Shown one piece after another: positions 1 to 6,498 of a DNA stretch of 18,072 nt (positions within the stretch are counted from its first letter, which is position 1; the number at the start of each line of letters is the position of its first letter). The notes beneath the pieces are model-generated. The model was not told where the DNA came from, did no database searches, and saw nothing but the letters and a program-made list of their open reading frames with translations. The position numbers were made by a program, and so were the translations under genes. Source of the stretch: Hydrogenothermus sp964516095 (GTDB lineage: Bacteria; Aquificota; Aquificia; Aquificales; Hydrogenothermaceae); NCBI GenBank assembly GCA_964516095.1, contig CAZEYS010000025.1, forward strand, positions 1 through 18,072, in the 5' to 3' direction.

Positions 1-53
1 TTAAGGGCACTGTCCCCTCAAGACAGCGCGTCTGCCAATTCCGCCACCTGGGC
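1..53 (-). tRNA. tRNA-Leu (anticodon GAG), 3' part outside the window
   Basis: Read on the minus strand from 53 downward, the sequence gives the 5' acceptor strand GCCCAGG (53-47), then TG, then a D arm containing GGAATTGGCAGAC. An anticodon arm follows with stem CTGTC (26-22) paired to GACAG (14-10). The 7-nt loop TTGAGGG places GAG (19-17) at the anticodon, which reads Leu codons CUU and CUC. Bases 9-1 begin what should be the long variable arm of a type II tRNA. The T arm and 3' acceptor strand lie beyond position 1, so it cannot be seen whether CCA is encoded. The 5' end is assigned from the acceptor stem. A strong promoter lies just upstream on the same strand. Confidence 0.93.
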
Positions 54-66
54 AATTAGAGAAAAT

Positions 67-95
67 ATTATATATTAAGAGGTTTTATTTTGCAA
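67..95 (-). promoter_or_regulatory. Sigma70-type promoter of tRNA-Leu, overlapping the start of the divergent gene
   Basis: On the minus strand a perfect -10 box TATAAT (72-67) is preceded, after a 17-nt spacer, by TTGCAA (95-90) as -35. The -10 ends 13 nt before the tRNA 5' end, so the primary transcript would have a leader of only a few bases. TTGCAA is a palindrome: on the plus strand the same six bases are the TTG start and second codon of the gene beginning at 90. The spacer holds that gene's AAGAGG ribosome binding site. Confidence 0.7.
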
Positions 96-2663
96 GTTGT
101 ACTCTTAACAGAAGGAAGTGATTTAGACAGTTTATCTTCAGCATATGCTTTAACCCTTTTAGAAAAGGATACTTATATCTTTTTACCAAACTCTTATTCT
201 GCTTCTGTAAAACTAACCTTGCAGCTATACGCTAAAAAATTCAAAGAAAAGATCCTAAAAAAAGAGAAGTTGAAAGATGTAACTAAAGTTTTTATTGTTG
301 ATACATCTTCATCTAAAAAAATAACTCAAATACTACAGGAAGCAGGTCTTAAATCTGTAGCAAAAATCGTTGTTATAGATCACCATGAAAACTTAAACTC
401 ACTAAAAGGTAAAAATATTAAAAAGATATCTGTTAATTATGGAGCATGCACTACATATTTTATAAAAAAAATTAAAAGAAAAAAAATACCCATAGACAAA
501 GATGATGCAACAATATTAGCCCTAGGCATTTATGAAGATACAGGCTCATTTACTTATGACAACACAACTGAAGAAGATTTAAAATCTGCTGCATTTCTTA
601 TAAAAAGTGGTGTGAATTTTGATGCTTTAAATCAGATACTATCTAAAAAAATTGATGAAAAAACTTTAAAGATACTGGAACAGGCTGTAAAAAATCTACA
701 AATTTTATTTATAAAAGATAAAAAAATAGGAATATCAACGATATTTTGTAAAGAGTATATCCCAGATATTTCCAACTACTTAAATCAGCTGAAAGAGTTA
801 AATAATTTGAATGCATTTTTTCTTATTATAGTTGCAAATAGAAAACTATTTATTATCGCCCGTTCAAAAGATATAGATGTGGCAAGTATTCTTAGCTTTT
901 TTGGAGGAGGTGGTCATAAAAAAGCAGCAGCAGCGACATTGAAAGATGTTGATTATAAAGAAGTAGCTAATGAAATTGAATCACTTATTATAAAAAATAT
1001 CTATATCAACAAAACTATAAAAGACTTTGCCATAAAAGATTACACAGCCTTTGATGAAAATGTGGAAATAAAGCAGTTAAAAGACATAAAAGAATATTTT
1101 ATATTTACATTAGATAAAGAAGGAAATTATAAAGGAATAGTCTTAGCAAAGACAATTAAAAATGCACTGAGACTTAATTTAAAAAATATAAAGTTAAAAG
1201 ATATTGCCATAGAGGATCTGTATACATTTAATCTTGATACTCCTATTTATGAGGCTGAAAAAATAGCTTTAAATTCATCCCAGGACATCTTTCCAGTTTT
1301 GGCTAAAAGAAAAATATACGGGTACGTTACAAAAAGATCTTTAATAGGTTCAATACATCTTGATGCATTTCAAAAAGAAGAGGACATCTTTATATCCAGA
1401 AGAAGATTGATTCCAAAACAGGTAAATGTAAAATCAAAACTTGAAAACTATTTTCCTAAAAATATACAAAACCTTCTGCAAGAGATAGGGAAAACTGCAA
1501 GAGACCTTAATATGAGAGCTTATCTTGTTGGAGGGATAGTACGGGATATTATTATGGGTAGAGAAAATTTAGATATAGACATTATAGTTGAGGGAGATGC
1601 AATAGAACTTGCTAAAGTGTATTCAAAAAAGAAAAATCTGAAATTTAACAAATTTGAAGAGTTTATGACAGCCCAAATAAAAATAAATAATTTAAAAATT
1701 GATTTTGCAACAGCAAGAAAAGAAGTGTACTCTCATCCAGGAGCTTATCCTAAAGTAGAAAAAGCATCTTTAAGAGAAGATTTATACAGAAGAGACTTCA
1801 CTATAAATACACTGGCTATAGATATAACCCAAGACAGCTTTGGTGTGTTGATAGATTATTTTACAGGAATAAATGATATAAAAAACAAAAAAATAAGAAT
1901 TCTTCATCAGTTAAGTTTTATAGAAGACCCTATAAGAATACTCAGAGCTTTAAGGTTTGCAGGTAGGTTTGATTTCACTTTAGGGAAAGCAACCGATAAG
2001 CTTTTAAAGGTTGCTGTAAATCAGAATTTAGTAAATGCAGCACCAGAAGGCAGGATAAATCTGGAATTAAACCTTACATTTAATGAAAGTAAAGTTGTAG
2101 AAATTTTAAGGCTCATGTCAGAATATAGAGTACTTCACCAGATAATTCCTTTTTTTGAACTGACAGAAGAAAAATTAAAGCTTTTAGAAAGGCTTAGAGA
2201 AAATATCCTATTTTTTAAAGAAACCTTCAACTACAGTTTAAACAAATCTTCTTTGTATCTTTTAGCTTTAATGGTACACCTACCACTTGAAGTGTCATAT
2301 AAGGTATTAGAAAAGTACTTTTTCCACAATCAGTTTAAAATTTTCGAAGAATTTTTTAGCGTAAAAGATAAAATTCCTGAACTAAAGAAAAATAGTGATA
2401 TTTTTAATATTTTGTCTAGCCTAAATAAAGAAACTATTGTTTTTATAACGTCTTATTACACCCCTGATGTAGCCGAAAAAATTATAGAAATATTGAAAAA
2501 ATCCCAAAAAAACATATTAACAGGGAAAGATCTTATAAATCTTGGACTAAAACCATCTAAAGAATTTTCTCAAATAATAGACCATGTAAAAAAACTTTAT
2601 TTAGACAACAAAATAAAGACAAAACAGGAAGCATTGGAATATGTAAAAGAAAAATTTTTATAG
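90..2663 (+). CDS. cca: tRNA nucleotidyltransferase (A- or CCA-adding) fused to DHH phosphoesterase and CBS domains
   Basis: An 857-residue multidomain protein. Residues 1 to about 300 form a DHH/DHHA1 phosphoesterase module: D11 and D13 in a DLDSLSSAY motif, D71, the DHH signature at 97-99, D150, and the DHHA1 glycine motif GGGGHK at 272-277. Residues about 303-425 look like a CBS pair. Residues about 455-857 are a class II polymerase-beta-type tRNA nucleotidyltransferase, with GGIVRD (481-486), metal-binding D495 and D497 (DID), RRDFTIN (567-573) and EDPIRILRALRF (612-623). The start is TTG with AAGAGG at 77-82, seven bases upstream. Such fusions are known in Aquifex, where CC and A addition are split between two enzymes, so this may add only A. 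It is probably cytoplasmic and acts in tRNA 3'-end maturation or repair. The following two-component genes come 33 nt later. Confidence 0.9.
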   Translation: MQVVLLTEGSDLDSLSSAYALTLLEKDTYIFLPNSYSASVKLTLQLYAKKFKEKILKKEKLKDVTKVFIVDTSSSKKITQILQEAGLKSVAKIVVIDHHENLNSLKGKNIKKISVNYGACTTYFIKKIKRKKIPIDKDDATILALGIYEDTGSFTYDNTTEEDLKSAAFLIKSGVNFDALNQILSKKIDEKTLKILEQAVKNLQILFIKDKKIGISTIFCKEYIPDISNYLNQLKELNNLNAFFLIIVANRKLFIIARSKDIDVASILSFFGGGGHKKAAAATLKDVDYKEVANEIESLIIKNIYINKTIKDFAIKDYTAFDENVEIKQLKDIKEYFIFTLDKEGNYKGIVLAKTIKNALRLNLKNIKLKDIAIEDLYTFNLDTPIYEAEKIALNSSQDIFPVLAKRKIYGYVTKRSLIGSIHLDAFQKEEDIFISRRRLIPKQVNVKSKLENYFPKNIQNLLQEIGKTARDLNMRAYLVGGIVRDIIMGRENLDIDIIVEGDAIELAKVYSKKKNLKFNKFEEFMTAQIKINNLKIDFATARKEVYSHPGAYPKVEKASLREDLYRRDFTINTLAIDITQDSFGVLIDYFTGINDIKNKKIRILHQLSFIEDPIRILRALRFAGRFDFTLGKATDKLLKVAVNQNLVNAAPEGRINLELNLTFNESKVVEILRLMSEYRVLHQIIPFFELTEEKLKLLERLRENILFFKETFNYSLNKSSLYLLALMVHLPLEVSYKVLEKYFFHNQFKIFEEFFSVKDKIPELKKNSDIFNILSSLNKETIVFITSYYTPDVAEKIIEILKKSQKNILTGKDLINLGLKPSKEFSQIIDHVKKLYLDNKIKTKQEALEYVKEKFL

Positions 2664-2696
2664 AAATTTCACAGCAAAAGTTTATATTATTAAGTT

Positions 2697-3353
2697 ATGA
2701 AAGCTCTTATAGTTGAAGATAATAAAGACTTAAACTATACGATAAAAGAAATTTTAGAGTTAAACGGATTTTTCACCCAGTCAGCTTTCGACGGTGAGGA
2801 AGCTTTAGATTATATACAGCTCTATGATTATGACATTATCATACTTGATATAATGCTACCTAAGATTGATGGTTTCAAAGTCTGCCAGATTGTAAGAGAA
2901 AAAAATATATACACTCCAATTCTTATGTTAACTGCAAAATCCTCAACTAAAGATAAAGTACAGGGACTGAACTTAGGTGCAGATGATTATTTGTCTAAGC
3001 CTTTTGATATGGAAGAACTAATTGCCCGTGTAAAGGCACTAATAAGAAGAAGTTCATATGAAAAAAATAACATTATAAGCATAAAAAACTTTAAATTTGA
3101 TTTAGAAAATAGAACAGTATTTAAAGATGATAAAAAGATAGAACTTACCCCAAAACTATTCTGCATACTTCAACAACTTCTTTTAAATCGTGGAAAAATA
3201 GTGTCTTATGAAGCTCTGATGAACAAATGCTGGGATATAAACGACTATCCTACAAAAGAAACAGTAAGAGCCAATATAAAATTGCTGAGAAAACTTTTAA
3301 ATGATAAAGATTTGATTAAAAACATACCTTCTGTTGGATATAAAATAGAATAG
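2697..3353 (+). CDS. OmpR/PhoB-family response regulator
   Basis: A 218-residue DNA-binding response regulator. The receiver domain (about 1-118) has the acidic pair E7/D8, phospho-acceptor D51 in ILDIMLPKIDG, switch residue T79 and the conserved K101 before PF. The C-terminal part (about 125-218) is a winged helix of the OmpR type, with an LTPKLF start and an ETVRANIKLLRKLL recognition-helix region. The ATG is 33 nt after the nucleotidyltransferase gene, and no good Shine-Dalgarno is visible. The cognate sensor kinase starts 3 nt after the stop codon, so the pair is almost certainly co-expressed. The target genes and signal cannot be read from sequence; rodA next door hints at envelope control, which is inference. 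Confidence 0.95.
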   Translation: MKALIVEDNKDLNYTIKEILELNGFFTQSAFDGEEALDYIQLYDYDIIILDIMLPKIDGFKVCQIVREKNIYTPILMLTAKSSTKDKVQGLNLGADDYLSKPFDMEELIARVKALIRRSSYEKNNIISIKNFKFDLENRTVFKDDKKIELTPKLFCILQQLLLNRGKIVSYEALMNKCWDINDYPTKETVRANIKLLRKLLNDKDLIKNIPSVGYKIE

Positions 3354-3355
3354 CA

Positions 3356-4516
3356 ATGTTTGACCAGTTTACTAAGGCACGATTAAAAATTACACTCTTT
3401 ATTTCTATAATTGCAACGATAATACTTTCAACATTTGCAGGAACTGTTTACTATTTTTATAAACAACAGCTTGTATATGAGATAAGTGATAAGCTTAAAA
3501 GTACCGCTTTTGAAATAGCAAGAGAGCTTGAAAGTTCTCATACTTCAGTCTTTTTTGATAAAAATATCCAAATTCCTAATGATATTTACGTGTGTGTTTA
3601 TAACTACTCAACAGGAATGATTTACTATAAAAATAAGTTCTGTAACTTTAATGGAAACTTTACAGGTTTTAAGGTTTTTGACAAAGATGTTGTGTTTTCT
3701 ACTGTTATAACTAAAAATTTAGACCAGTATCATATTTTTGTAGGAAAAGACCTAAGCAAAACTTTGCAAAATATGTACAAACTAAAGCTAATTCTATTTT
3801 ATACTTTTTTTGGTATTTCTTCTTTTATTCTAATTTTATCCTTTTATTTATCTAAATACATATTAAAACCAATACAGGAATCTATGAAAAAACAAGAAGA
3901 ATTCATACAAAATGCATCTCATGATCTAAAGACGCCTTTATCCATTATCTCATCAAACTTTCAGCTTATAAAACTAAAAAACTTTAAAAACATAGAAAGA
4001 AACCTCCAAGCTATGGAAAAAAATATAGACTACATGAAAAGAATGATAGAAGACTTACTGTTTATATCCAGTATGGAAGAAGATAAAAAAGAAAATATAA
4101 ACTTAAAAAAACTTTTAGAAGAAATTATTCAAGATTTCGAACCTAAAATTAAAAATAAGAATATAAATCTTACAGTGGAAATTAAAGATGAATTTTATAT
4201 CAATGCCAGTCATAAAGATGTAAAGAGAATGATTTCCAATCTTATTGAAAATGCTATAAAGTATAATATTAATAACGGTGAAATTATAATTAATTTTGCC
4301 AATAAAACGCTGACCATAAAAAATACCGGTCAGATTTTAAGTGAACAACAGATAAAAAGAATATTTGATAGATTTTATAGAACAGATGAATCACGTTCCA
4401 CACAAGGAACTGGTCTTGGTCTTGCAATTGTAAAAGAAATCGCAAAAAAATATGGATTTAAAGTTAAAGTTTACACAGAGAATAAATACAATGTTTTTGA
4501 AGTAAGGTTTAAATGA
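3356..4516 (+). CDS. Membrane sensor histidine kinase, no HAMP domain visible
   Basis: A 386-residue kinase with two predicted membrane segments (about 12-34 and 144-167) flanking a roughly 110-residue extracytoplasmic domain, which has cysteines C80 and C96. The second segment is followed by only about 15-20 residues before the dimerisation helix, so there is no room for a usual HAMP domain. The H box is ASHDLKTPLS with phospho-acceptor H189. The N box is NLIENAIKYN (295-304). The G1 region reads IKNTG, with N where the common DxG motif has D, a variant found in some kinases. F box IFDRFYR and G2 box GTGLGLAI (351-358) are intact. It presumably phosphorylates the preceding regulator. It overlaps rodA by ATGA. 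Confidence 0.94.
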   Translation: MFDQFTKARLKITLFISIIATIILSTFAGTVYYFYKQQLVYEISDKLKSTAFEIARELESSHTSVFFDKNIQIPNDIYVCVYNYSTGMIYYKNKFCNFNGNFTGFKVFDKDVVFSTVITKNLDQYHIFVGKDLSKTLQNMYKLKLILFYTFFGISSFILILSFYLSKYILKPIQESMKKQEEFIQNASHDLKTPLSIISSNFQLIKLKNFKNIERNLQAMEKNIDYMKRMIEDLLFISSMEEDKKENINLKKLLEEIIQDFEPKIKNKNINLTVEIKDEFYINASHKDVKRMISNLIENAIKYNINNGEIIINFANKTLTIKNTGQILSEQQIKRIFDRFYRTDESRSTQGTGLGLAIVKEIAKKYGFKVKVYTENKYNVFEVRFK

Positions 4517-5613
4517 TAAAAAAGATTTTACAGACTTATGATATTCCGATTTTATTATACGTAATTTTTCTTCTTACAGTTAGCCTTATAGGAATATATA
4601 GTGCCACAATATACCAGTCTCCTGTTTATATAAAAAAGCAGGTCGTATTTGTTATCATAAGTTTGATAATCATTATATTTTTACCATTAATAGACTATAA
4701 AAAACTGGTTAACTTATCTGTTTTTTTCTATATTCTCGGGATTTTGTCTTTAATTTACGTTAAATTTTTTGGAGTTGTAGTCTTAGGAGCAAAAAGATGG
4801 ATAAATCTTGGATTTTTTAGTATTCAGCCGTCTGAGTTTGTAAAATATTTTACATTACTTTTTGTTTCTTATATTATTTCCAACACAAAAATTCCAATAT
4901 CTCTAAAAGATAGCATCAAAATTCTGTTGGTTGCTTTTATCCCTTTTGTGCTTGTCCTCAAACAACCTGACCTTGGTACAGCTATTACTATCTTGATACC
5001 TGTTGTATTTATACTATTCCTTGCAGGACTAAACAAAAAATATATACTTAGCACTTTATTTATAATATTAATCTTGTCTCCTGTAATATGGACTCATCTT
5101 AAGGATTATCAAAAGAAAAGAATTTTAGCTTTTATTAATCCTTCCTCTGATCCTTACGGTAGTGCCTATCATATTATTCAATCTCAAATAGCTGTAGGTT
5201 CTGGACAAATAACAGGTAAAGGATTTTTAAATGGAACCCAATCAAAACTTATGTTTTTACCTGAACAACATACAGACTTCATATTTGCGACTATAAGTGA
5301 AGAATTTGGTTTTGTTCTATCTTCTATTTTAGTTCTGGTTTATCTGCTTCTTTCATACAGAATTCTGTACTTAGGTAGTAAAGTAAAAGATAAAGCTGGT
5401 AAATTTTTATGCTATGGGATTGGAGGATTAATAGGAACACAGGCTTTTATAAATATTGCTATGACAGTTGGACTGGCTCCTGTTGTTGGAATAACTTTAC
5501 CTTTCTTAAGTTATGGAGGAAGTTCTTTAATAACCTTTTCTCTGATGATTGGAACAGTTCTTAGTGTAATAAGGATTAATAAGTCAAAAAAATTTACATT
5601 AGAAGGGGCTTGA
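4513..5613 (+). CDS. rodA: RodA, SEDS-family peptidoglycan glycosyltransferase
   Basis: A 366-residue polytopic inner-membrane protein with about ten hydrophobic segments. Family motifs are GAKRWI (92-97), QPSEFVK (105-111), KQPDLGTA (150-157) and the long conserved stretch around 220-267. That stretch includes GKGFLNGTQSKL and FLPEQHTDF, where D255 is the likely catalytic aspartate, followed by EEFGF. The GTQS...PEQHTDFIFA form favours RodA, the elongation enzyme, over FtsW, the division enzyme. Known SEDS proteins polymerise lipid II with a partner class B PBP; no such partner is in this window, although a bifunctional class A PBP is encoded at 7748-10081. The start ATG overlaps the kinase stop, suggesting translational coupling. 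It ends convergently against rpmA with 15 nt between stop codons. Confidence 0.95.
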   Translation: MIKKILQTYDIPILLYVIFLLTVSLIGIYSATIYQSPVYIKKQVVFVIISLIIIIFLPLIDYKKLVNLSVFFYILGILSLIYVKFFGVVVLGAKRWINLGFFSIQPSEFVKYFTLLFVSYIISNTKIPISLKDSIKILLVAFIPFVLVLKQPDLGTAITILIPVVFILFLAGLNKKYILSTLFIILILSPVIWTHLKDYQKKRILAFINPSSDPYGSAYHIIQSQIAVGSGQITGKGFLNGTQSKLMFLPEQHTDFIFATISEEFGFVLSSILVLVYLLLSYRILYLGSKVKDKAGKFLCYGIGGLIGTQAFINIAMTVGLAPVVGITLPFLSYGGSSLITFSLMIGTVLSVIRINKSKKFTLEGA

Positions 5614-5627
5614 AAACCCCTCGTTTG
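5604..5627. terminator. Weak bidirectional hairpin between convergent rodA and rpmA
   Basis: AGGGG (5604-5608) pairs with CCCCT (5617-5621) across an 8-nt loop. On the plus strand this is followed by the T-rich TCGTTTGTTT, and on the minus strand by CTTCTAATG. The stem is short and overlaps the last codons of rodA. It is the only hairpin seen in the 15-nt gap between the stop codons, so it is the best candidate for ending both transcripts, more clearly the plus one. Confidence 0.4.
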
Positions 5628-5628
5628 T

Positions 5629-5880
5629 TTATACAGGATATACGCTTACTACTTTTCTTCCTTTTGATGTTTCAAATTTTACCTTTCCATCTACAAGGGC
5701 AAACAATGTATAGTCTTTTCCAAGTCCTACGTTTTTACCTGGGTATATTTTAGTTCCTCTCTGTCTAACAAGAATATTACCAGCTCTAACAATTTGTCCA
5801 TCGTATCTTTTTACTCCTAAACGTTTTGATCTACTATCACGGCCGTTACGTGTTGAACCACCACTTGCCTTTGATGCCAT
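5629..5880 (-). CDS. rpmA: 50S ribosomal protein L27
   Basis: An 83-residue basic protein with the characteristic L27 N-terminus: MASKASGGSTRNGRDS, then KRLGVKRYDGQIV, then RAGNILVRQRGTKIYPG. Length and order match the family. The N-terminal tail begins directly at the glycine/serine-rich segment and has no cleavable extension of the kind known in some Firmicutes. L27 sits at the peptidyl transferase centre of the large subunit. It has a strong AGGAGG ribosome binding site in the 15-nt gap after rplU, giving the usual rplU-rpmA pair. The obg gene that often follows is absent here, because rodA lies downstream in the opposite direction. Confidence 0.98.
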   Translation of the reverse strand: MASKASGGSTRNGRDSRSKRLGVKRYDGQIVRAGNILVRQRGTKIYPGKNVGLGKDYTLFALVDGKVKFETSKGRKVVSVYPV

Positions 5881-5895
5881 TTTTATTCCTCCTAA

Positions 5896-6186
5896 TTAAG
5901 AAATTTCTGTAATCTTTATTTCTGTAAACGGTTGTCTATGACCGTTCCATCTCTTGTAATTTTTCTTTCTTTTGAATTTAAATACAATCACTTTTCTGTG
6001 TTTTCCGTGTTTTAGAACTTCTGCTTTTACTGTTCCTTGGGTTTTAATATTTCCATTGTCATCTCTTACTAAAACAGCTGGCAATTCAACAGTTTGTCCT
6101 TCTTCTACATTTAACTTTTCAACTCTAATTACTGTTCCAGGTTCTACTCTGTATTGCTTGCCACCGGTTTTTACTACAGCGTACAT
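5896..6186 (-). CDS. rplU: 50S ribosomal protein L21
   Basis: A 96-residue protein, slightly short for the family, starting MYAVVKTGGKQYRVEPG, the diagnostic L21 opening. It ends with the basic stretch FKFKRKKNYKRWNGHRQPFT typical of L21 binding to 23S rRNA. The ATG at 6186 follows an AGGAGG on the minus strand (about 6193-6198). The leader upstream of that site derives from a tnpB remnant with a right-end hairpin. A small reading frame in that leader stops two bases before this ATG. It forms a two-gene unit with rpmA. Confidence 0.98.
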   Translation of the reverse strand: MYAVVKTGGKQYRVEPGTVIRVEKLNVEEGQTVELPAVLVRDDNGNIKTQGTVKAEVLKHGKHRKVIVFKFKRKKNYKRWNGHRQPFTEIKITEIS

Positions 6187-6222
6187 ATTTAAGACCTCCT
6201 TTTCCTAATGATAGATAGCAAG

Positions 6223-6330
6223 GTGAACTGCTCTCTAATAAATTTGAGAGCTTCCTGCTTCACAGAGGTTTTACCCTCTCCACAGGCTTTAGCTCGGGTC
6301 GTTCCAACCCTACGGTTTTTTGGTGGGAGT
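6223..6330 (-). ncRNA. Candidate omegaRNA (reRNA) scaffold left from an IS200/IS605 right end
   Basis: On the minus strand the stretch holds GGTTGGAACGACC, GAGCTAAAGCCTGTGG, a small hairpin AGAGG-GTAAAA-CCTCT, TGAAGCAGGAAG, and a terminal hairpin GCTCTC (6251-6246) with GAGAGC (6235-6230). It ends in AGTTCAC at 6223. This order matches the pattern remembered for TnpB-associated omegaRNAs, which overlap the 3' end of tnpB and end at the element's right end. Sequence after that end serves as guide, here 6222 to about 6203, leading into the rplU ribosome binding site. The 5' boundary is a guess. Expression is unproven. Confidence 0.55.
6230..6251 (-). repeat. Right-end palindrome of the degraded IS200/IS605 element
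   Basis: A perfect 6-bp inverted repeat GCTCTC/GAGAGC with a 10-nt AT-rich loop, followed on the minus strand by AGTTCAC. IS200/IS605 elements lack terminal inverted repeats and instead have subterminal hairpins, recognised as single strands by TnpA. No matching left end or tnpA gene is in the window. Confidence 0.6.
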
Positions 6331-6395
6331 TTTCCTTCTCCCTTCCTATCTTCTCTCGTAGGAAAACTTTCACCTTGGTTATCGCTTATATTTAT

Positions 6396-6424
6396 AAGAT
6401 ACATAAGAATTTTAAAAACATCAA
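6396..6424 (-). promoter_or_regulatory. Possible promoter for rplU-rpmA
   Basis: On the minus strand TTGATG (6424-6419) and TATCTT (6401-6396) are separated by 17 nt, each matching four of six consensus bases. It overlaps the T-run of the trpB terminator and is the best-spaced pair found upstream of rplU. Transcription from here would run through the whole tnpB remnant. The region is AT-rich, so a chance match is possible. Confidence 0.3.
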
Positions 6425-6466
6425 CTGCCTGTATCTCTCTTCTAAGTAAGAAAGGATTAGGCAGTT
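6411..6466 (-). terminator. Hairpin terminator after trpB
   Basis: AACTGCCT (6466-6459) pairs perfectly with AGGCAGTT (6430-6423) and is followed on the minus strand by GATGTTTTT. The loop is long (28 nt) but contains a small inner TTCT/AGAA pairing. Its position 33 nt past the trpB stop, plus the T-run, supports rho-independent termination of the long minus-strand operon before the rplU leader. Confidence 0.65.
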
Positions 6467-6498
6467 ACTTATTTCTAAAATTTTAACATAAAAGGAAA

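Larger units (their letters stand above)
6189..6404 (-). pseudogene. tnpB: 3' remnant of an IS200/IS605-family tnpB gene
   Basis: This 71-codon frame has no domain of its own, but its middle (NRRVGTTRAKACGE, then TSVKQEA, about residues 30-52) resembles the extreme C-terminal tail of TnpB proteins, where a VGTTR...ACGE...KQEA pattern precedes the stop. The nuclease body (RuvC motifs, zinc ribbon) is missing: upstream lies only the trpB terminator. After KQEA the DNA runs into a perfect inverted repeat and AGTTCAC, the normal end of such elements. The frame then continues by chance to a TAA two bases before rplU. No Shine-Dalgarno precedes the ATG at 6404. Identification rests on recalled family pattern, not a search. 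The frame may still be translated as a leader peptide. Confidence 0.72.

Noticed and set aside
6189..6404. An ordinary L21 autoregulatory leader as sole explanation of the rplU upstream region.
   Set aside because: L21 leader RNAs are known in other phyla, but the tnpB-tail peptide pattern and the AGTTCAC end fit an IS200/IS605 right end better; a secondary regulatory use is not excluded.
5972..6486. Two plus-strand open frames across rplU and its leader.
   Set aside because: They are antisense to L21 and to the tnpB remnant, have no ribosome binding site and give no family pattern.
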